Shown here one piece after another: positions 8,358-16,326 of a DNA stretch of 64,000 nucleotides. The stretch comes from DSFO01 sp041640715 (lineage in GTDB: Archaea > Thermoproteota > Thermoprotei > Gearchaeales > Gearchaeaceae), in the NCBI GenBank assembly GCA_041640715.1, contig JBEPZU010000005.1:1-64000 (forward strand), given 5' to 3'. The notes beneath the pieces were generated by a model. It had not been told where the DNA came from and ran no database searches. It saw only the letters and a program-made list of their open reading frames with translations. Position numbers and translations under genes: made by a program. Each line of letters starts with the position of its first letter. Positions within the stretch are counted from its first letter, which is position 1.

Positions 8358-9052
8358 TAGACTTTAATATTTTCTAGAATGAGAATTATTTTGGTTAAGT
8401 TAAGAATTACTAAAGAGTTATTCTCTATAGGGTATGTATAGATTTCTTTCTTATTAATTGCAAAACTTATTGTTATGTTATCCAAGGTTGTGCGTATAAT
8501 TTTTTCATGAATTTTTTTGGTTTCTATTTTTATATTATTTTGATCTTTTAATAATAAGGAAGAATATGTTGTTAAATGTTTTAAAAAGAAATTATAAATT
8601 TTTATACCGTTTATTACAGTGACGTTTACTAAGATATTTAGTGTAGGTATTAATGATGAAGTTTTTTCCTTAACAACTTTTTTGTCTAACGAGTATAAAT
8701 CATTGTCATGTGCAGAGCAAGGGTTATTCAAACAAATTACAACGAAGTTAATTTCCCATTCCAATTTCTCTCTAGATAGTGTTATCGAAAAATTTGCAGG
8801 GATGATTGTTAATCGTAGCTCTTTATTGCCTAAATTAACTATTTTAATCTCTTCTTGGTTTCTTTCATAATAGGTATCAACCAAAATTTCTCTTAATATG
8901 TTAATTAATTCTTGTTCTTCTATTTCCATCACTTTGCTTTCGTACAAATTTTTATTTGAAGAAAAGAAATTCAGCGTTAAATAAGAAACTAAAATGAGTA
9001 TGGAAACAACGCTCATAGCTTTGATGAGAGGTATAGATATATTCATGGCCAA
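8357..9052 (-). CDS. Pilin-like membrane protein with large exported domain
   Basis: This 231-residue protein has an N-terminal helix at about 11-30 (AMSVVSILILVSYLTLNFFS), then a helical neck, then a soluble domain with two close cysteines (near 107 and 112, within CLNNPC) that may form a disulphide outside the cell. It overlaps the upstream secreted protein gene by 10 bases. It is inferred to be a minor pilin or tip-associated protein of the same pilus. Confidence 0.5.
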   Translation of the reverse strand: MAMNISIPLIKAMSVVSILILVSYLTLNFFSSNKNLYESKVMEIEEQELINILREILVDTYYERNQEEIKIVNLGNKELRLTIIPANFSITLSREKLEWEINFVVICLNNPCSAHDNDLYSLDKKVVKEKTSSLIPTLNILVNVTVINGIKIYNFFLKHLTTYSSLLLKDQNNIKIETKKIHEKIIRTTLDNITISFAINKKEIYTYPIENNSLVILNLTKIILILENIKV

Positions 9053-10569
9053 ATTTTCGAGTAAACTATTATATCAGAGAATTCCGAGTTGAGGAGTATT
9101 TCATCGCTTTCCTCAACTTTTACTCTTATTTCTATTCTCTCGAAGGTATTTCTGTTTATGTATAGCAATGCCTCTCCATTCTCATCGGTAATTGTTCTTT
9201 GTGCTAAGTTTCCGTCTATAATTAATTCTATTGTTGCCTTTCTGACGCTAGAGAAATCACTTAGCTTTATGATTTTGATTCTCAATTCTCTGAAATCGTT
9301 TGAGAGGATCACCGTAGATAATTTAGTCAGTCTTACGAAGGTTTTAATACTTCCTTCTAGAAGCGCCCCTCCTTTATAATGAGGAATAAAAGTTAAATGG
9401 CCGCTTATACCCCAGAATTGCTCAGCGATTTCTTCTTTGGTTAGTGTGAAGTTGATATATCCTTTATTATCGCTCTCTCCTAAAGATTTTTTCATTTCGT
9501 ATACATGGACAGCTAAAATTCTAGACTTACCGAGAACCAATTCTAAATCGTCAACCCAAAGCAGTCTAAATTTGAGCAAGAATTCGTCTCCTAGATCGTA
9601 AACTTTTTCTAAGGTAGCCAAGGCGCTTGAAATGTAAATTGAAATTACGCGAATCTCAAATAGGATCTTACTTAAAGTATTGCATTCATATCCTCGATAG
9701 CTTATTTCGCACCAACTCCATGTTATATTAGCTAAAGTATAGGAAGCTAAGAAAGCCTGTCCAGTCCTATTGGAAAAACCAAGCTCGTAGTCAGAATCAG
9801 GATATACATGCGTTATTATTTCCTCTACATCTACTAATCCTTCATATTCTTTTGTATATTCCCAGCTTATTACGGTGATGTTTTTTAAACTTTGATTTTC
9901 TTTTTTAATTAATAAATTATTATTAAAAATATAATTTATAAGAGAGAGATATGTTGAAGCATTAACAAAATTCCTTATATTAGGTTTACTTTCGTTTAGT
10001 GCTATTTCTAAATATATTTTAATATTTTCGAAAGGTAAAAATCTAAAATTGGGCTCATTGTTTATTTTATTTTTTATTATAATTTGACTGTTATTTAAAT
10101 TACCAAATATTATAGAATTATTATTATAATAGGGGATTAAAAATAAATTCCCTTTTAATAACACTAAGGTTATGTGAGAATAAATAGTCAAATCCGTTAC
10201 CGTAGGTAATGGCTCTTCGATCCCTCCTGTAAGAATTGCTCTCGTGTTTATTGAAAATCTATTCTCTATGATTATATCTTCTGAAGAGTACCAAAGCAAG
10301 AATTTAAATTCATCAATAAACCATGCGCTTAAGCTATAATCTCCTATTCTATAGGGTATCTCAGAAGAATCTTCGTAAGGTATTCCGCCAAAGTATATTT
10401 TGGCCTCTTCAGGACTGGCTCTCTCAATGAAGACGAAATTGGTCTGAATTTCGATGCAGAATATGTTGAAAACTAAATTTCTTTCAACATTGATTTCTTT
10501 TTCAGAACTACTGTTAACGCTGGGTAATGAAAGAATGAGCACAAATAGGATAAGGATTAACTTTTTCAT
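9043..10569 (-). CDS. Large secreted protein, first gene of pilus operon
   Basis: A Sec signal peptide (1-20, MKKLILILFVLILSLPSVNS) is followed by about 490 residues without another clear membrane helix. The body is rich in beta strands and contains NxS/T sites. The last 80 residues resemble an Ig-like or carboxypeptidase-regulatory-like beta sandwich with the turn TDENGEALLYI. It is the first gene of the ten-gene operon. A role as pilus-associated adhesin or outer anchor is inferred from position only; I recognise no full-length homologue. Confidence 0.65.
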   Translation of the reverse strand: MKKLILILFVLILSLPSVNSSSEKEINVERNLVFNIFCIEIQTNFVFIERASPEEAKIYFGGIPYEDSSEIPYRIGDYSLSAWFIDEFKFLLWYSSEDIIIENRFSINTRAILTGGIEEPLPTVTDLTIYSHITLVLLKGNLFLIPYYNNNSIIFGNLNNSQIIIKNKINNEPNFRFLPFENIKIYLEIALNESKPNIRNFVNASTYLSLINYIFNNNLLIKKENQSLKNITVISWEYTKEYEGLVDVEEIITHVYPDSDYELGFSNRTGQAFLASYTLANITWSWCEISYRGYECNTLSKILFEIRVISIYISSALATLEKVYDLGDEFLLKFRLLWVDDLELVLGKSRILAVHVYEMKKSLGESDNKGYINFTLTKEEIAEQFWGISGHLTFIPHYKGGALLEGSIKTFVRLTKLSTVILSNDFRELRIKIIKLSDFSSVRKATIELIIDGNLAQRTITDENGEALLYINRNTFERIEIRVKVEESDEILLNSEFSDIIVYSKIWP

Positions 10570-10611
10570 AAAAGGAATTTTAAATAAGGTATTTAGTCAC
10601 GCAATGGAATT

Positions 10612-10619
10612 TTTATAAG
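10612..10619 (+). promoter_or_regulatory. TATA box for tRNA-Leu (GAG)
   Basis: The sequence TTTATAAG lies 29-36 bases before the tRNA-Leu gene at 10648, the spacing expected of an archaeal TATA box. The region between 10570 and 10640 must also hold the promoter of the minus-strand pilus operon. Confidence 0.5.
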
Positions 10620-10647
10620 TGTTTATTTCCTTAAAATAAGAATGGAA

Positions 10648-10731
10648 GCGGGGGTTCCCGAGCCAGGTCAAAGGGGCAAGCCTGAGGCGCTTGTGCGGAG
10701 AGCTTCGTGGGTTCAAATCCCACCCCCCGCA
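10648..10731 (+). tRNA. tRNA-Leu (anticodon GAG)
   Basis: GCGGGGG (10648-10654) pairs with CCCCCGC (10724-10730), and A10731 is the discriminator. The T arm is GTGGG-TTCAAAT-CCCAC. The anticodon stem CAAGC/GCTTG encloses CTGAGGC, so the anticodon is GAG. A long variable arm fits leucine. There is no intron and no encoded CCA. Confidence 0.95.
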
Positions 10732-10765
10732 TAAGCTGTTATTTTAAACGTCATTATTGGTGAAG

Positions 10766-10781
10766 CCTTAAAGCGTTAAGG
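10766..10781. terminator. Short hairpin downstream of tRNA-Leu
   Basis: CCTTAA and TTAAGG form a perfect six-base-pair stem around a four-base loop, 35 bases after the tRNA. It could help end the tRNA transcript or take part in processing. The rest of 10732-10961 contains no gene that I can see. Confidence 0.3.
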
Positions 10782-10961
10782 ATCGTTTACGCTTGTTCGC
10801 TTTAACTTAATTGTGAATAAATATTTGGAAATATTCGAGGTTGTTTTCATTATGGCGATATTGTAAATTTCCTTAGGAAATGTTTGGAAAGATCGACCAG
10901 GTTTATTTCTGTTCATCTTTGCATTTTAGCTCCTAAGATGCAGGAATCTATTCTCCTCAAT

Positions 10962-12101
10962 TTATTTCAAATAAATTTTTTGTAGTATGTTGAAGAAAAT
11001 TACGCTGATCAAGTTCATGATTATCACATAATAAAATATCGTGGGTTCTATTCCTAAAATGGTAGTAACGGTATAGGCAAGTATTAAAGATACTTCGCCA
11101 GGATTTGTCATCGTCGATGAAGATTTTGAACAAGTTGGGGTGTCATATCTAAGAGATTTCAATGTGAAAAATGTAGTTATAGACTTTATGAAGTACATTA
11201 AGAAAAATAATAGAAAAGGAAAATAGAAGTTCTTCCCTAAAGCCCAAATATTGAGGGAAAATCCTATGAAGAAAAAGAATAGTATAAGGGTTAGGTCTTT
11301 AAGAGGGACTAGAAGTTCTTCCAATTCTCTCTTGACTTTTGTAGAAGCGAAAACTATTCCGTTTATCAGAGCAGTAGTTATTATGCTGGCTTTTAAATAT
11401 GTACCTATATAGGATGTCAAGAAGACAAACCCTATGACGAAAATTAAAAGATTATTTCCGCTTATTTTATCTATTATTTTAGGTATCGCATAGCTTCCTC
11501 CAAGCATAAGAGTGCCTATAAATAGCGTTAATAAAGTTAAGGAGGTCGCAAAATCTATATAAGATAAACCTGTGTTTATTGCTATTTCTAGAATGGATAA
11601 GGTGATCACTCCAATTATATTTTCTATCATCGCAATCCCTATAGTTATAGCAGCAAATTCTTTTCTGATCAAATTGGTTTTTGAGAAGGAATCTACCAAG
11701 ATCAGAACTCCAGCTGGAACCAAAAAAACCGCAAGTAAAGCAGCTTCTAATTGAGACCATTTAAAGAGATAAACTCCTATTATGTAAAAGAAAGAAACCA
11801 AAAAGAAGATTTCTACCATTGAAGCAACGAAGACTGTTCCTGAATATTTCTTTATTCTAACAACTGGAAAATTGATTCCTATTATGAACATTAACAAAGC
11901 TGAAGCGAAAAAATAAAGTATAGAAATGGCGTCCCTGTTTCCTATAAAATTAAAGCCGAATATAGAGAGAGTATGATCGCTCAAGGCGATTCCTATTAGC
12001 AAAGCTATTATTTGAACATTAAGTTTCCTTAAGAAAAAAGTTAATAAAAAGCCTAATGATAAAATTAGCGAAATGTCTTTCAAGAAATCTTCAAAGCCCA
12101 T
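10962..12101 (-). CDS. Cation/proton antiporter (CPA2-type)
   Basis: This is a membrane protein with about twelve hydrophobic helices in the pattern of the Na+/H+ exchanger CPA2 family (KefB/NapA-like transport domain). It would exchange Na+ or K+ for protons across the cytoplasmic membrane. No C-terminal TrkA-N regulatory domain is present. The frame stays open up to 12182, but those codons lie inside the opposite-strand tRNA-Thr gene. I therefore place the start at the Met beginning MGFEDFLKDISLIL (12101); a Met five codons earlier (12116) is the alternative. The conserved Asp pair of electrogenic members is not obvious, so the ion and stoichiometry are unknown. Confidence 0.8.
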   Translation of the reverse strand: MGFEDFLKDISLILSLGFLLTFFLRKLNVQIIALLIGIALSDHTLSIFGFNFIGNRDAISILYFFASALLMFIIGINFPVVRIKKYSGTVFVASMVEIFFLVSFFYIIGVYLFKWSQLEAALLAVFLVPAGVLILVDSFSKTNLIRKEFAAITIGIAMIENIIGVITLSILEIAINTGLSYIDFATSLTLLTLFIGTLMLGGSYAIPKIIDKISGNNLLIFVIGFVFLTSYIGTYLKASIITTALINGIVFASTKVKRELEELLVPLKDLTLILFFFFIGFSLNIWALGKNFYFPFLLFFLMYFIKSITTFFTLKSLRYDTPTCSKSSSTMTNPGEVSLILAYTVTTILGIEPTIFYYVIIMNLISVIFFNILQKIYLK

Positions 12102-12155
12102 GAGAAAAAATAACATTAAATCTTTAATTTGTTCTTCTTCAATATTATCTAGAAA

Positions 12156-12228
12156 GCCCCGGTAGCTAAGCCGGTATAGCATCCGCCTTGTAAGCGGAAG
12201 GTCGCGGGTTCAAATCCCGCCCGGGGCT
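12156..12228 (+). tRNA. tRNA-Thr (anticodon TGT)
   Basis: GCCCCGG (12156-12162) pairs with CCGGGGC (12221-12227), followed by discriminator T12228. The T arm is GCGGG-TTCAAAT-CCCGC. The anticodon stem TCCGC/GCGGA encloses CTTGTAA, giving TGT. A pyrimidine discriminator is usual for archaeal threonine tRNA. There is no intron and no encoded CCA. Confidence 0.95.
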
Positions 12229-12297
12229 CTTTGAAGTTGTTGCAAAATAATTCAGCGAAAAACAATTAAACAAATTAAACTATAATAAAGCAAAGTT

Positions 12298-13662
12298 ATG
12301 AATGCCGATTTGGGAATCATAGGTCTAGGTGCTATGAGCGAGAATTTAATTCTGCAGCTATCATATAAAGGAATAAAGGTTGCTGTTTACAACAGAACAG
12401 CCGAAAAATTGAGGGATTTTATTAAACGTTTTCCTCATTTAAACGTTATTCCCTGCTATGATTTGGATGATTTCGTAAATAAGATAGAAAGACCTAGGAA
12501 AATAATGCTTCTAATCAAAGCAGGCCTTCCTGTTGATGAGATTATGGATGTTTTATTGCCTAAACTAGAAAAGGGAGATATAGTGATGGATGCTGGTAAT
12601 TCACATTTCAAAGATAGCGAAAGGAGGTTTTTAAAGAGCAAAATAAATGGGATCTATTTTCTAGGATTGGGAATAAGCGGAGGTATAGAAGGTGCTAGAA
12701 AAGGTTTAAGCATAATGGTAGGAGGAGAAGAAGAGGCTTATGCTAAAGTCATTGAGATTTTAAATTCTATTTCTTCTTCTTTCGCTTCAAGACCATCCCA
12801 TGCCTTCTTTGGAAAAGGCGGTGCTGGTCATTTTGTTAAAATAATTCATAACGGGATAGAATACGCTTTAATAGAGCATATTTCAGAGTGTTATTTTCTT
12901 TTAAAAACTCTTGGAAAGGAAAACTATGAAATAGCGGAAATTTTTGAAGATTGGAAAAAAGAAGGCTTAAATTCTTTTTTGATTTCCGCTGCCTCTAACA
13001 TATTAAAGGTTAGGGAAGGAGAATCTTATCTGTTAGATTTGATCTTAGATAAGGCTGAGCAAAAGGGGACGGGTAAGTGGGCTTCGGAGATTTTATTGGA
13101 ATTGGGAATACCTTCTCCTTCAATCTCAGCGGCTGTGATTTCAAGGTTTATTTCCGCTTTTAAGGAAAGAAGGGTAAACATTTCAAGGGTTTTAAATCTT
13201 CGAAGGAAGATACTAGAAGATCTCCAAATCTCCATCATTCCAAAAGCGCTATTTCTCGCCAATCTTTCTGCTTATTTACAAGGCTTAGATTTGCTGAGAA
13301 ATGCAGATTTCTATGGTTACAAGTTTGATTTAAAAGAAGTGATAAGAGTTTGGTCTGGAGGAAGCATAATAAGGAGCGATCTTTTAGAAAAATTATACTA
13401 CGAAAATATTCAAGAAGATTTTTTACTTTCTGATTTCGTTTTGAAACAAATTGAAGACAAGCTTGATCCCCTTGCTATGGTTGTTAGCTTTATGACAAAA
13501 AACAAACTACCTTCGATTGTGATGTCTTCTTCTTATCAATATTTGATCAATTTAGCGCATGAAAGATTGCCTGCCAACATGACCCAAGCTCTTAGAGATT
13601 ATTTTGGCTTTCATGGTTTTGAGAGGATAGATAAAAAGGGTATTTTTCACTTAACTGATTAA
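12298..13662 (+). CDS. gnd: 6-phosphogluconate dehydrogenase, decarboxylating, long form
   Basis: The enzyme would oxidise and decarboxylate 6-phosphogluconate to ribulose 5-phosphate with NADP+. The Rossmann glycine motif is GLGAMS at 9-14. NRT at 32-34 is the usual NADP+-binding signature. DAGNSH at 99-103 and GISGGIEGAR at 125-134 match family blocks. Catalytic Lys181 lies in HFVK and Glu188 in HNGIEY. DKAEQKGTGKW and ALRDYFGFHGFE in the C-terminal helical domain are also typical. The 454 residues match the long bacterial/eukaryal class and not the 300-residue form. Most archaea lack this enzyme, so it may have been acquired by transfer. It meets the convergent FAU-1 gene with a 12-base overlap. 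Confidence 0.9.
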   Translation: MNADLGIIGLGAMSENLILQLSYKGIKVAVYNRTAEKLRDFIKRFPHLNVIPCYDLDDFVNKIERPRKIMLLIKAGLPVDEIMDVLLPKLEKGDIVMDAGNSHFKDSERRFLKSKINGIYFLGLGISGGIEGARKGLSIMVGGEEEAYAKVIEILNSISSSFASRPSHAFFGKGGAGHFVKIIHNGIEYALIEHISECYFLLKTLGKENYEIAEIFEDWKKEGLNSFLISAASNILKVREGESYLLDLILDKAEQKGTGKWASEILLELGIPSPSISAAVISRFISAFKERRVNISRVLNLRRKILEDLQISIIPKALFLANLSAYLQGLDLLRNADFYGYKFDLKEVIRVWSGGSIIRSDLLEKLYYENIQEDFLLSDFVLKQIEDKLDPLAMVVSFMTKNKLPSIVMSSSYQYLINLAHERLPANMTQALRDYFGFHGFERIDKKGIFHLTD

Positions 13663-15045
13663 GCTAAGAAGTTCTTTTTTCTCTTTTTCTACGAGCTCTA
13701 TTATCCTCCAATAGAGTTTCTCTGATATTATCTCTTTGACTACGAGGTCTTCAAGCTTATCTTTATCTATTATTTTTATTTCTCCTTTATCATTCATCGC
13801 TATATCTATTTCTAAGTCTACATAGGTGATAGCGTTAGGATATATCTCTATAGGTGTGGAAAAATTAGAATACGTACCTATCAGACTTTTGTCTTTTCTG
13901 TAATAATATGTTCTAGAGACCAATGAACCTAACTTATAAGTAGCTATCGCGAAGTCTCCTATTTCTTTCTTTGCTCCTATTCCGTCATAGTATCCTATTC
14001 CTTTAATTTTTCTCATCAAGGTAACGCTCTTTTCTTCTTTATTTGTACTTATTATTTTTCCAGGTGAAAGTTTTATCAACTTACCGTCTGCTTTATAATG
14101 ATTAATCTCTAGAAATTTGCCTTTTTTGAAGATTTCTTCAAAGAGACTTTCGTTAATACTCTGTTCTATAAGCTCTCTTTGAACGTTATTGGCCAATAAA
14201 TTTTCTGCAAAATGTATTAAAACGTTGAACTCCTGACCGAAATTTCTCAAGTAATGATGATCTTTTATGGTAGGTAGAACATCGTTTCTTATCTCATCAA
14301 GTCTTCTCTTGGATTCATAAGTTAAATAAACTTCGATATATGCTATACCTTCATGTAAAATCGTGTCTGATGTATCTTTATCCGTTAAACTCTTGCTTTT
14401 GCTAATGAGTAGAGAAAGTTCTTCTTTTATATCCTTCTCATCGCTGCCTATGCAACTCTCAAAGAACGTAACTCCCCAACCTTTCGGTAACAATTCCTCT
14501 GTGATTTTTAAGAGTTTCTTCCCTTTAGGGCTATTCATTATATGATTGGGTATTTGCACATCTCCATTTTGGACGAGCATTAAATACTTTCCTGCTAGGG
14601 ATATACCGTTTGAGAATAAGATTTCTTCTTCGAATACAGGTTTTCTTGTGGAAACTAATACTTTACTACCCTGCGGGAATCTACCTAACACATATCCTTT
14701 TATATTTTTTACAGAAACCAAAGATTTCCTTTCATCTTCTTTCTCTATTGTACCTATTGCTGTCATACCCAAATTAACCTTACTCTTCCTTACCACAATC
14801 GGCTCGAGATTATCCTTAATGACCTTCAGTACTTCTTCTACATTCTCTTTTTCTCCGAAAATTTTTAATCCAAAAATTTGAGGATCCGATATTATAGAAG
14901 AAGTCCAATCTGAAGCAGTTATCTCTAAATTAAGTCTCTTAGATATCGTCTTGGAAGGGAAGGCTAGAACAAACCCAGCATCTTTAAATAACTTAGAAAG
15001 AGCTGTGCTATAAATACCTTGGATGTAGACGCATTTATTTAGCAT
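13651..15045 (-). CDS. FAU-1-type RNA-binding protein / probable ribonuclease
   Basis: The length (464) and domain order match archaeal FAU-1. An N-terminal RNase E/G-like S1-containing region (about 1-300) is followed by a C-terminal DUF402 domain (about 330-450, beginning near YKADGKLIKLSPG and containing TYYYRKDKSLIGTY). The family binds AU-rich RNA and has been linked to rRNA processing. Its ATG shares one base with the stop of UPF0147, so the two are coupled. Catalytic residues have not been checked here, so I give no gene symbol. Confidence 0.8.
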   Translation of the reverse strand: MLNKCVYIQGIYSTALSKLFKDAGFVLAFPSKTISKRLNLEITASDWTSSIISDPQIFGLKIFGEKENVEEVLKVIKDNLEPIVVRKSKVNLGMTAIGTIEKEDERKSLVSVKNIKGYVLGRFPQGSKVLVSTRKPVFEEEILFSNGISLAGKYLMLVQNGDVQIPNHIMNSPKGKKLLKITEELLPKGWGVTFFESCIGSDEKDIKEELSLLISKSKSLTDKDTSDTILHEGIAYIEVYLTYESKRRLDEIRNDVLPTIKDHHYLRNFGQEFNVLIHFAENLLANNVQRELIEQSINESLFEEIFKKGKFLEINHYKADGKLIKLSPGKIISTNKEEKSVTLMRKIKGIGYYDGIGAKKEIGDFAIATYKLGSLVSRTYYYRKDKSLIGTYSNFSTPIEIYPNAITYVDLEIDIAMNDKGEIKIIDKDKLEDLVVKEIISEKLYWRIIELVEKEKKELLSLIS

Positions 15046-15308
15046 TAGTCTTTTATCTGCTCAAGGATGCTAATAACTTTCCAGATCGCAGTCCTGGCAT
15101 AAATAGGCAAAGCTTGGTCTTGCATAGCTTCTTCAAGTTTGCTAACTCCAATTGCAGCTTTGATCGAATAAGAGGTTATTTTTTTATCGGATAATTTATC
15201 AATCACTTCTTTAAACGTGTCTTTAATGTTCCTTGGTAGAGATGGATCTTTGAGCAGACCATTAAGTATCTCTGTGGCCATTTTTATTTTTTCTTCGTTT
15301 TCTAACAT
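15045..15308 (-). CDS. UPF0147 family protein
   Basis: This 87-residue all-helical protein is conserved in archaea. The family signature is visible in DPSLPRNIKDTFKEVIDKL and in the closing helices containing QALPIYARTAIWKVISIL. The function is unknown. It shares a start/stop base with the FAU-1 gene downstream. It faces the p27-like gene across a very short divergent promoter region, so their expression may be linked. Confidence 0.85.
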   Translation of the reverse strand: MLENEEKIKMATEILNGLLKDPSLPRNIKDTFKEVIDKLSDKKITSYSIKAAIGVSKLEEAMQDQALPIYARTAIWKVISILEQIKD

Positions 15309-15332
15309 GATATTATGTGATATTTTCTATTT

Positions 15333-15343
15333 CGTATAAAAAT
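15333..15343. promoter_or_regulatory. Shared TATA element of divergent genes
   Basis: The sequence CGTATAAAAAT lies 22-32 bases before GTG 15365 on the plus strand. Read on the other strand it lies 25-35 bases before ATG 15308. One A/T box appears able to serve both genes, and this spacing is the main reason for choosing GTG 15365 as the plus-strand start. Confidence 0.5.
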
Positions 15344-15364
15344 ATGTGTAAAATAAATATAATT

Positions 15365-15727
15365 GTGGTAGAAAGCGAGAAAGAGAAAGTCTATAAAAGA
15401 ATGGCTGAGCTACTTAAGGCCGGCAATGCGATGTTAGCTGACGTTTGTCCGGATTGTAAAGTTCCTTTGTTTAGGATGAAGGATGGTAAAATAATATGTC
15501 CTTCTTGCAATAGAGTGGCTATTTACATCAAGCATGGAGAAGAATTAGCAGTAGCTAAATATCAAGCAATCGAGAGGTTATTAGCTACAATCATTTATAA
15601 GCTAAGCGAACTCGAAGCTTTGATAGTTAACGAATATGATGATATTAAATTAAAAAATAAAGTTGATTTAATGATTTCTTTATTAGACGCATACGAAAAA
15701 CTTTCTAAGATTAAGACTTCTGGTTGA
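15365..15727 (+). CDS. p27/SSSCA1-like zinc ribbon protein
   Basis: This small protein resembles the archaeal relatives of the autoantigen p27 (SSSCA1). A helix ending in RMAELLKAGNAMLAD leads into a zinc ribbon with CPDC and CPSC. A helical tail of about 60 residues follows. The frame is open back to 15317, but that leaves only eight bases to the divergent gene. A GTG at 15365 sits at the right distance from a TATA box, giving 120 residues; ATG 15344 is an alternative. It overlaps the dTMP kinase gene by four bases. The molecular function of the family in archaea is not established. Confidence 0.75.
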   Translation: MVESEKEKVYKRMAELLKAGNAMLADVCPDCKVPLFRMKDGKIICPSCNRVAIYIKHGEELAVAKYQAIERLLATIIYKLSELEALIVNEYDDIKLKNKVDLMISLLDAYEKLSKIKTSG

Positions 15728-16326
15728 TGAGGAAAGGATTCTTAATAGTTATTGAAGGAATAGATGGGGCAGGATTAACTACCAATAGTCTCTTTTTAGC
15801 AGAATGGCTGTCAAATCTAGGTTTCAATTCATATTACACAAAAGAACCCACAAAAGGGCCTATAGGTACATGTATAAGAGAAATGCTTAAGAGAGACGCT
15901 GATCCCTTTGTTCTGAGCTTGCTTTTCACGGCTGATAGAGAAGAACATGTAAAAAAAGAGATTCTTCCAAAAATCAATGAAGGATACATCGTGGTATGTG
16001 ATAGGTATATTTATTCAACTTTGGCCTATCAATCAGTCCATGGTGTAGATGAGCGATTTATAAAAAAGTTGAATCGTAGTTTTCCTAAACCAGATATGGT
16101 TATTCTCCTAGACATAGACCCTAGTATATCTCTCATCAGAAAAGGAGAATCTAAGGAACTTTATGAAAAGAAAGAATTTTTAGAAAAAGTCAGACTAAAG
16201 TTCTTAGAAATCGCCTCTGAAGAAGGTTTCGTAGTTATTCCCTCAAAAAGAAGATTGGATTTGGTTCAAAACGATATTAAAAACGTGGTTAAACATTTCC
16301 TTGAAGAGGTAGGTTTGTTGAAATGA
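15724..16326 (+). CDS. tmk: Thymidylate kinase with altered P-loop
   Basis: The enzyme would phosphorylate dTMP to dTDP. The fold and motifs are those of TMPK: the phosphate loop EGIDGAGLTT at 11-20, TKEPT at 39-43, DRE at 71-73, and DRYIYSTLAYQ from 93. The P-loop Lys expected between Gly17 and Thr19 is Leu18. All other family residues look intact, so this may be a lineage variant using another residue; activity is not certain. The start overlaps the p27-like gene and the end overlaps the HD phosphohydrolase gene, each by four bases, so the three form one transcript. Confidence 0.82.
   Translation: MMRKGFLIVIEGIDGAGLTTNSLFLAEWLSNLGFNSYYTKEPTKGPIGTCIREMLKRDADPFVLSLLFTADREEHVKKEILPKINEGYIVVCDRYIYSTLAYQSVHGVDERFIKKLNRSFPKPDMVILLDIDPSISLIRKGESKELYEKKEFLEKVRLKFLEIASEEGFVVIPSKRRLDLVQNDIKNVVKHFLEEVGLLK

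Noticed and set aside
2169..10569. Archaellum operon
   Set aside because: An ATPase and platform protein are present, but ArlH and the ArlC/D/E, F and G proteins are not recognised, and the main filament subunit looks like a pilin.
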